Program-made: the position numbers and the translations under genes
Shown: in pieces, positions 13,962 through 19,483 of the stretch
How positions within the stretch are numbered: the first letter of the stretch is position 1
Layout of the letters: each line of letters starts with the position of its first letter
Notes under the pieces: generated by a model
The model's input: the letters and a program-made list of their open reading frames with translations, nothing else
Told to the model about the DNA's origin: nothing
Databases searched by the model: none
Source of the DNA: CAIOZW01 sp049317725
GTDB lineage: Bacteria; Acidobacteriota; Blastocatellia; RBC074
DNA length: 19,483 nt
Assembly: GCA_049317725.1 (NCBI GenBank)
Contig: JBMOHS010000065.1
Location: 1-19,483 of the forward strand
Direction of reading: 5' to 3'

Positions 13962-16148
13962 GTGTTGACGTTGGAGACGCCGATTGTTGAGCTGGCGGGG
14001 CATGGGTTGCCCAGGGTTGGTCGGAAGACGGCCGAGCAGCTCGCGACAGAGATCGCCGCGCTGCAAGGGCGGCTCGATCTGGCTGGCGCGACCGTCGAGG
14101 ACCTCCTCCATTACCTCCCGATGCGCTATGAAGATCGGTCCAATTTGACACGGATCGCGCAGTTGAGCGAAGGGGTGGAAGCCTCGGTGGAGGTGGTGGT
14201 CCGCGTTGGAGGGTTGATTCCAATCAAAGGCGGACGCCTCAAGCTCTATGAGTTCTGGGCGTCCGACGGAGAGGCCCAGATCCGTGCTTTCTGGTGGAAT
14301 CAGATCTATCTGCAACGGGTCTTTCAGCGAGAGACACGGGTCATCCTCTTTGGACAATGGAAATGGAATCGTTACAAAGGGGTCTATGAGGTCGAGAATC
14401 CAGACTACGAGATCCTGCCTCCCGTGCCAAGCCCATTGCCAGGATCCTCATCACCAGGATCCGGGGAGGAGGCTGAGGCCGAGGCGATTCATACTGCACG
14501 AAGAGTCCCCGTCTATCGGAAATTGGGAGAGTTCCGGACGCGGCAGTTGCGATCGATCGTCTACCATCTGCTCGCCCACCTGCCCACACCGATCGCAGAG
14601 AACCTCCCTGCGGATCTCGTCGCGCGTTGTGGCCTGCCGGGTCGCGACCAGGCGCTGCGGGAGATCCACTTCCCCGGAGAGGGAGGAACGATCGAGGACT
14701 ATAATCAATCGGCCTCCGACGCCCATCGTCGTCTGATCTTCGAGGAGTTCTTCTGGTTGGCGATCGCGCTCGGCATACGGCGCGAGGATCGGGTCCGGGA
14801 GCCGAAGGGCGAGCGGATCGAGCTGACCGAGCGGGTTCGGGAAGCGGTCCGCGCCATTCTGCCCTTCGCCTTGACGGCAGCACAACGGCGGGTGGTCGGG
14901 GAGATTGTCACGAACATGGCCGGGGATGAGCCGATGAACCGGTTGCTGCAGGGGGATGTCGGCAGTGGCAAGACGATCGTTGCCCTCCAAGCGATGGTCG
15001 TCGCGATTGAGAATGGGTACCAGACAGCCTTGATGGCGCCGACAGAGATTCTTGCCGAACAGCACGCCCGGACGATCACCCGGCTCGTCGAGGGGCGTCC
15101 TTATCAAGTCGCCTTGCTGACTGGCAGCCTCAAGGCGAAGGAACGGCGCGGGATCCTGGCCGGACTGGAGGCAGGGGAGATCGACCTGGTCGTCGGGACG
15201 CACGCTCTGATCCAGGAAGGGGTCAATTTCAGCAAACTGGGCTTGGTGGTGATCGACGAACAGCACCGGTTTGGGGTGCTGCAGCGGGCGGAGATTCGGC
15301 GTCGCGGGCTCAATCCGGATGTTCTGGTGATGACGGCAACCCCGATTCCGCGTTCCCTGGCGATGACGATCTATGGCGATCTCGATGTCTCGGTCATCGA
15401 CGAGCTCCCCCCTGGGCGGACCCCTGTCCGGACGGTCGTGCGGGGAGATGATCGGCGAGATCGCATCTACGGGTTTATTGGCGATCAGCTGACCCGGGGT
15501 CGACAGGCCTATATCGTCTACCCAATCATCGAGGAGTCGGAGAAGCTCGACCTGCGCAACGCGACGGAGATGTATCACCATCTTCAGCGAGACATCTTCC
15601 CCTCGTTCCGGCTGGGCCTGCTGCACGGCAAGCTCAAGCCGGCCGAAAAAGAGGAGGTCATGCGGGCGTTTGTGCGCCAGGAGCTCGATCTCTTGGTGGC
15701 GACGACAGTGATCGAGGTTGGGGTTGATGTCCCCAATGCGTCGGTCATGCTGATTGAGCACGCCGAGCGGTTTGGTCTCTCCCAGCTTCATCAATTGAGG
15801 GGGCGGGTGGGGCGCGGGGCGGCCGAGAGTTACTGTATTCTCCTGACGCAGGACGTCAAGACCAAGGTTGCGCAGGCCCGGCTGCGGGTCATGGAGGAGA
15901 CCACGGATGGGTTTCGGATTGCCGAGAAGGATCTCGAGTTGCGAGGTCCTGGAGAGTTGATGGGGACGCGCCAATCTGGAATTCCCACCTTTCGCATCGC
16001 GCAGCTCGTCCGGGACCGGAGCCTCCTTGAGACGGCCCAGCGGGAGGCCCAGTTCTATCTGACGGAGCGCACCCTGACGCGGGAGACGTGTCAGATGGTC
16101 GAGCGGGTCAGGCGGGACCCGCGCTACGGGCTCGTTCGGGTGGGCTGA
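13962..16148 (+). CDS. recG: ATP-dependent DNA helicase RecG
   Basis: A 728-residue helicase that reverses stalled replication forks and processes branched DNA. It has an N-terminal wedge/OB region (about residues 55-165; PMRYEDRSNLTRIAQL, VEVVVRVGGL), then the two helicase lobes. Motifs are Walker A GDVGSGKT (330-337), MAPTEILAEQHA, DEQH (432-435), TATPIPRSLAMTIYGDLD (from 458), LLHGKLKPAEKEEVM, TTVIEVGVDVPNA and RGRVGRG (613-619), ending with ERVRRDPRYGL. I favour the GTG at 13962 because GGGAGGGGAGAGG lies just ahead; the in-frame ATG at 13944 overlaps that site and would add six residues. It is the third gene of an apparent operon with nnr and tsaE. It is convergent with the RNase D gene, with 13 bases between the stop codons. 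Confidence 0.96.
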   Translation: MLTLETPIVELAGHGLPRVGRKTAEQLATEIAALQGRLDLAGATVEDLLHYLPMRYEDRSNLTRIAQLSEGVEASVEVVVRVGGLIPIKGGRLKLYEFWASDGEAQIRAFWWNQIYLQRVFQRETRVILFGQWKWNRYKGVYEVENPDYEILPPVPSPLPGSSSPGSGEEAEAEAIHTARRVPVYRKLGEFRTRQLRSIVYHLLAHLPTPIAENLPADLVARCGLPGRDQALREIHFPGEGGTIEDYNQSASDAHRRLIFEEFFWLAIALGIRREDRVREPKGERIELTERVREAVRAILPFALTAAQRRVVGEIVTNMAGDEPMNRLLQGDVGSGKTIVALQAMVVAIENGYQTALMAPTEILAEQHARTITRLVEGRPYQVALLTGSLKAKERRGILAGLEAGEIDLVVGTHALIQEGVNFSKLGLVVIDEQHRFGVLQRAEIRRRGLNPDVLVMTATPIPRSLAMTIYGDLDVSVIDELPPGRTPVRTVVRGDDRRDRIYGFIGDQLTRGRQAYIVYPIIEESEKLDLRNATEMYHHLQRDIFPSFRLGLLHGKLKPAEKEEVMRAFVRQELDLLVATTVIEVGVDVPNASVMLIEHAERFGLSQLHQLRGRVGRGAAESYCILLTQDVKTKVAQARLRVMEETTDGFRIAEKDLELRGPGELMGTRQSGIPTFRIAQLVRDRSLLETAQREAQFYLTERTLTRETCQMVERVRRDPRYGLVRVG

Positions 16149-16161
16149 GGGAAGGGGATGA

Positions 16162-17073
16162 TCAGGGAAGGTTGGGCGGGGCAACCAGGTTGAGCCGTCC
16201 ACTCGTCGAGAGGTGGAGCTGCTCCGCCCGGCAAAGTGACTCAATCACCGTCTGGACTTCCGCCTCTCGGAGAGCGCGTTCTTCCAAGGAGGCACCGGGG
16301 AAGCAGAGCGGGGGAATAGAGTGGCGATCGAGGATCCAGCCGACCATCCCGGAGCGCTGATCCGTGACGGTGATGGCCAGCTGCAGAGGGGTGTAGCGGT
16401 CAGGGAAAGTGGCGATGATCTGACAGAGGGCCACGGCCAAGTCGCCGGAAGGAGCGTCCGGGGTTTGAGGGGGCGTTGGTTGGGCTGGACGCTCGATGGA
16501 GGGGGGCAGGTGATAGGTCCCCACCAGACCGGCCGCGACCTGTTGCTCATAGAGGAGGAGGGTGCAGACGGCGTCAAGAGCGGCGTAGCGAAGCTGTGAC
16601 TCGGTCAGCGGGCGGCGTCGCCAGTCGCTGCGCTGTTCGGCCTTCTCCAGTTCAAAGCCAAGATGACGGAGGGAGAGGTCACGGAGACTATTCCCCTTCT
16701 CGCCACTGCGCCGAGCAGCGAGCATGGTATCGTGAACGGGTGAGGTGTGAATCCCAAAGTGGCGGGCCAGCCTCACCGCGTCATACGAGGCATTGTGAAT
16801 TGCCTTGACTTGCATTCCCCATTCGAGAGGTGCGCGAAGGGGCTCTGGATCGAGGGGAGAGAGCAGGTCGAGGATGGCCACGGTAATCCCCGTCTCTTCC
16901 CGAAAGCCGAGTTGCAGGATGGAGATTCGCTCTTCCGCTCGTTTCCACCAATCGATCGTCTCCAGGTCGAGCGCGATGACGGGGACGTTCGACAGGCGTC
17001 CGAGCATCGCCGCGAGCGAGGTGGGATGGTCGATATACTCGATGCGGTGATCGGTGATCATCCGGTGTATCAT
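16162..17073 (-). CDS. rnd: RNase D-type 3'-5' exoribonuclease
   Basis: A DEDDy-family exonuclease of 303 residues when started at the ATG at 17073 (MIHRMITDHRIEYIDHP); a second ATG four codons on is also possible and the ribosome-binding site is weak (GGAGG about 14 bases away). Exo I is LDLETIDWW (D36, E38), Exo II is IHNASYDAVRLA (D98), and Exo III is YAALDAVCTLLLY (Y163, D167), preceded by the RNase D-like KAEQRSDWRRRPLTESQLRYA. The C-terminal ~100 residues do not look like a standard HRDC domain. The usual role is tRNA 3' trimming and RNA decay. The frame is open upstream to 17166, but that part shows no family similarity. It is divergent from the Cys-cluster gene at 17220, with about 146 bases between. 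Confidence 0.88.
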   Translation of the reverse strand: MIHRMITDHRIEYIDHPTSLAAMLGRLSNVPVIALDLETIDWWKRAEERISILQLGFREETGITVAILDLLSPLDPEPLRAPLEWGMQVKAIHNASYDAVRLARHFGIHTSPVHDTMLAARRSGEKGNSLRDLSLRHLGFELEKAEQRSDWRRRPLTESQLRYAALDAVCTLLLYEQQVAAGLVGTYHLPPSIERPAQPTPPQTPDAPSGDLAVALCQIIATFPDRYTPLQLAITVTDQRSGMVGWILDRHSIPPLCFPGASLEERALREAEVQTVIESLCRAEQLHLSTSGRLNLVAPPNLP

Positions 17074-17219
17074 AGCGCAGCTCGCCCCCTCCGCAACATT
17101 AGATCTGACTTGGCCAGATGGAGGAGCGACCAATGCCGCCAGCGAGGAGCCGACACCGCGTCGCACGTGGGTCTTTCGGGCAGAAGTGAACAGAAGAGAG
17201 TGTTAGAAAGGATGGACCG

Positions 17220-17750
17220 ATGCCGAGTGAGCAGAATCGACCAGCACGTCTGGTGCAGATTGAGACGCGTACAGTCCCACTTCCCCCTTCCGAGTCCCGG
17301 ATCTTCTTCAACAAAGCCTACATCGCCTTCCGCAAATCGCTGGCCTTCTTCCACTCGGCGTCAGCCTACGGAACCGCCCGGCGGTGGCTTCTCTCGACTT
17401 TTCTCCCAGATTCCGTGCTCTATCGGTGGCAGCCGTATCGCAAGGGCTCCTGTAATCGTTGTGGCATGTGCTGCAAGATCGTGCTCAGTTGCCCATTTCT
17501 GCACGAGGAGGTCGGGCACACCGCTTGCCAAATTTACACCGAGCCGCGACACGTTCCCCCCCCCTGCTTGACCTACCCGCTCGACCCGCAAGACCTCGCT
17601 GAGGTTCAACGAGCGATTGCCCCAGCGATCTGCCCCTTCTACTTTGAGGGAGAGCCCGCCGATCCTGGAACCTGGGCCGCGCTCCGGACGGAGCTTCGTC
17701 AGCGCTGGCAGGGCTACCTCGCCAAATGGCGGCCCGCTTCCGGGGACTGA
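17220..17750 (+). CDS. YkgJ-type Cys-cluster (zinc/iron-chelating) protein
   Basis: A 176-residue protein with ATG start and AAAGGA ribosome-binding site at 17207-17212. The Cys-rich module runs from about residue 75 to 140: CNRCGMCC (78-85), then C91, C103 in ACQIYTEPR, C116 and C138, the pattern of the YkgJ/CxxCxxCC family that is thought to bind Zn or an Fe-S cluster. The N-terminal part (about 20-74) is helical, with FRKSLAFFHSASAYGTARRW and LPDSVLYRW, and is not a signal peptide. Function unknown. A run of nine C (17556-17564) encodes the Pro triplet before C116 and is a slippage or sequencing-error risk. A probable relic of a related protein lies near 2768-2929. No neighbour suggests a pathway. 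Confidence 0.85.
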   Translation: MPSEQNRPARLVQIETRTVPLPPSESRIFFNKAYIAFRKSLAFFHSASAYGTARRWLLSTFLPDSVLYRWQPYRKGSCNRCGMCCKIVLSCPFLHEEVGHTACQIYTEPRHVPPPCLTYPLDPQDLAEVQRAIAPAICPFYFEGEPADPGTWAALRTELRQRWQGYLAKWRPASGD

Positions 17751-17798
17751 GGACCTCTCCCACGCCTTCCAACCCTCTCAAGCTTTTCAAGCAACGAT

Positions 17799-17829
17799 AA
17801 AAAAAGGGAGCCGCTGGTGGGCGGCTCCC
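17799..17829 (-). terminator. Rho-independent terminator of the TonB-dependent receptor gene
   Basis: GGGAGCCGC (17806-17814) pairs with GCGGCTCCC (17821-17829) across a six-base loop. Seven A at 17799-17805 become the T-run on the minus strand, so it ends the receptor transcript, whose stop is at 17855. On the plus strand there is no T-run after the stem. Confidence 0.85.
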
Positions 17830-17854
17830 CAATCGATTGAATTGTCTCTCCCCT

Positions 17855-19483
17855 TTAGAAGGTGAGTCGAGCCGAGATCTGCACGATCCGGGGGGCAAAG
17901 GTCGACGTCGCACGACCAAAGAGCGCACTGTTGATCCCCTGGTCGCCGAAGAAGAAGATTGGTGTATTCAGGAAGTTGAAGAGATCTCCCCGAAGCTCTG
18001 CCCGAATCCGCTCGGTCACCGTAAAGCGCTTGAAGATCGAAATGTCGTTTCCAAAGACGGAAGGACCATCGAACTGCAGACGCTGCAACTGCCCGATCTG
18101 CTCGTTGAGCGGGTTGAAGAAGACTTGGCCGGTGAAGGCTGGGGTATTGTTGAGGTTGTCGGCTCCAACCGCGCGGCCAGTTGCCGTATCGGTCACCGCC
18201 GGGTCGATGTAGAAGACCTGACCATTCGGCAGCTTCCGGATCCCGAAGAGCCCCTTGATCTGCTCCTTGGTGAGGGTTGAGCTCGCCGGGTTTCCTGCAG
18301 AACGACCGGAGCGGTTGAAGGTCGCGCGCTGCGAGAGGATCGAGATGGGCGAACCACTCTGCCAGCGAACGATTGCACTCACCTGCCAGCCGCCAATGAT
18401 CGCGTCGAGCGCCCGATTGGCACCGCTGAAGAACTTCTGGCCACGACCAAAGGGAAGTTCGTAGAGGATATTGCTGTTGATGATGTGCGTCACGTCGAAG
18501 TCGGCGCGAGTCCGCTCCAGCTCAGGACGCGCATTGTCGAGGAAAGGCTCGAACCGCGCCTGTGAGGTTCCCGCCGAGTTGGCAAGCGCCTTGCTGAAGG
18601 TGTAGTTGGCCTGACCGAAGATCCCATTGCGCAGTCGTCGGCGAACCTCAAACTGGAAGGAATGATAGTCGGTCGTTGCCCCATTGTTGGTGATGTTGGC
18701 GGCGTAGATCCCCGCGTTGGGAAGGAAGGCCGCGGCGGAACCAGCGATCCGGTTGGAGACGTAGAAATCGGCCAAGCCGGCCGGCTGCCCCTGCTGGATC
18801 AGGTTACGCACGTTGATGTTGTTGAGGAGGGCCGCCGTCGCCCCAGCCGCCCCGATGTTCGGGAGGAAGGTCAACTGCTGGCTGCCCGCGATCGAGGCGT
18901 TGAAGTTGGGATTGAAGGCGCCGGTCGCGGTCTGGGCCAGGAAGCCGTTGTTTCGCGCCCGTCGAAAGTCATCGATGAAGGGTTGGTTGATCCCGGCGTT
19001 CATCTGGTTGAAGTCCAAGCCACGCCAGAGGTCGCGCCCGAGCGTGCTGACATACCGCGCTTCGACCGCAAAATCTCGGAACCATCCCCCCAGCTCACGG
19101 GAAATACCAAATGTGATCTGGTGGATGTAGGGCTGGCGAATATTGGGATCGATCGTCGCCGCCGCGCTGGTCGGCGCGAGAGCCAACTGATCGGCGAAGG
19201 TCCGGGGAACCCGGAAGGTCGCCGTCGGCTGGGGAATCCCCTGGGCCAGACGGGAGAACTGGTTGACCAGCGCCGAGGTCGTCGAGAGACCGGAGTTGGT
19301 GTCGATCGCGTTGCGCACAACCGTCAGGGTCTCTTCGTTGACGAAGGCCATGGTGTAGCCGCCGCGGACCGACGTCTTGCCGTCCTTGAACGGATCCCAC
19401 GCGATTCCGAAGGTCGGACCAACGTTGTTCCGATCCGGGTTGTAGGGGTTGCCCTTGAGGAAGTCGAGGGTCGTGTTGGGGGC
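17855..19483 (-). CDS. TonB-dependent receptor, Oar-like, C-terminal part (cut by window edge)
   Basis: 542 residues are visible. The frame continues without a stop to the right edge (it reads APNTTLDFLKGNPYNPDRNN at the edge), so an internal ATG at 19351 is not the real start and the N-terminus lies outside. It is the C-terminal beta-barrel of an outer-membrane TonB-dependent receptor of the kind with an N-terminal carboxypeptidase-regulatory-like domain that is highly expanded in Acidobacteria. Signatures are NNVGPTFGIAWDPFKDGKTSVRGGY, QPYIHQITFGISREL, YHSFQFEVRRRLRNGIFGQANYTFSKA, FDVTHIINSNILYELPFGRGQ, GGWQVSAIVRWQSGSPISI, FGNDISIFKRF, RAELRGDLFNFLNTPIF and the terminal ARLTF with a final aromatic residue. 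The substrate is unknown. A terminator follows directly. The family assignment is firm. Confidence 0.93.
   Translation of the reverse strand, partial: APNTTLDFLKGNPYNPDRNNVGPTFGIAWDPFKDGKTSVRGGYTMAFVNEETLTVVRNAIDTNSGLSTTSALVNQFSRLAQGIPQPTATFRVPRTFADQLALAPTSAAATIDPNIRQPYIHQITFGISRELGGWFRDFAVEARYVSTLGRDLWRGLDFNQMNAGINQPFIDDFRRARNNGFLAQTATGAFNPNFNASIAGSQQLTFLPNIGAAGATAALLNNINVRNLIQQGQPAGLADFYVSNRIAGSAAAFLPNAGIYAANITNNGATTDYHSFQFEVRRRLRNGIFGQANYTFSKALANSAGTSQARFEPFLDNARPELERTRADFDVTHIINSNILYELPFGRGQKFFSGANRALDAIIGGWQVSAIVRWQSGSPISILSQRATFNRSGRSAGNPASSTLTKEQIKGLFGIRKLPNGQVFYIDPAVTDTATGRAVGADNLNNTPAFTGQVFFNPLNEQIGQLQRLQFDGPSVFGNDISIFKRFTVTERIRAELRGDLFNFLNTPIFFFGDQGINSALFGRATSTFAPRIVQISARLTF

Noticed and set aside
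14510..14517. CGTCTATC, resembling the ECF -10 box
   Set aside because: It lies inside recG coding sequence and has no AAC-type element 15-16 bases upstream.
14451..16244. 597-codon open frame on the minus strand
   Set aside because: It is antisense to recG, whose helicase motifs are unmistakable. Long antisense frames are common in high-GC genes, and the translation has no domain.

Overview
The window reads as a chromosomal segment of an acidobacterium (Acidobacteriota, perhaps class Blastocatellia). The strongest clues are a large Oar-like TonB-dependent receptor of the type expanded in that phylum, a GAF/coiled-coil protein with a C-terminal module I associate with Acidobacteria, and secreted proteins of an uncharacterised type. 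This is recognition by eye, not a database result. No rRNA, tRNA, CRISPR array or transposase gene was found.

Layout. (1) 7-1914, minus strand: a 635-residue coiled-coil/GAF protein. (2) 1915-3732: a gene-poor stretch with a probable relic of a YkgJ-type Cys-cluster protein (about 2768-2929) and an ECF-type promoter (3399-3434). (3) 3733-11604: an accessory island that looks lower in GC than its flanks. It holds an ECF-like sigma factor (3733-4428), two small paralogous zf-HC2-type putative anti-sigma proteins (5204-5476 and 11314-11604), two full-length secreted paralogs of about 355 residues (6749-7816 and 10089-11159) and a decayed third copy (about 8074-8330). Between them lie at least four degenerate copies of a short repeat with inverted ends, and three clear terminators (a fourth follows the island). 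(4) 11814-16148: a high-GC housekeeping operon, nnr (NAD(P)HX repair), tsaE (tRNA t6A synthesis) and recG (fork remodelling helicase). (5) 16162-17073, minus: an RNase D-type exonuclease convergent with recG. (6) 17220-17750: an intact YkgJ-type Cys-cluster protein. (7) 17855 to the right edge, minus: the C-terminal 542 residues of a TonB-dependent receptor.

The most interesting signal is a two-part motif, RACAAAM-N15-CGTCTATA, that occurs upstream of the sigma-factor gene and of both secreted-protein genes, always in non-coding DNA and always pointing towards the gene. It has the look of an ECF promoter (AAC-containing -35, CGTC -10). I infer that the sigma factor drives its own gene and the secreted paralogs, with the two small zinc-finger proteins as candidate anti-sigma factors: a compact sigma/anti-sigma/secreted-protein regulon that has grown by duplication, is partly decaying and has been invaded by miniature repeats. 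The function of the secreted proteins is unknown.
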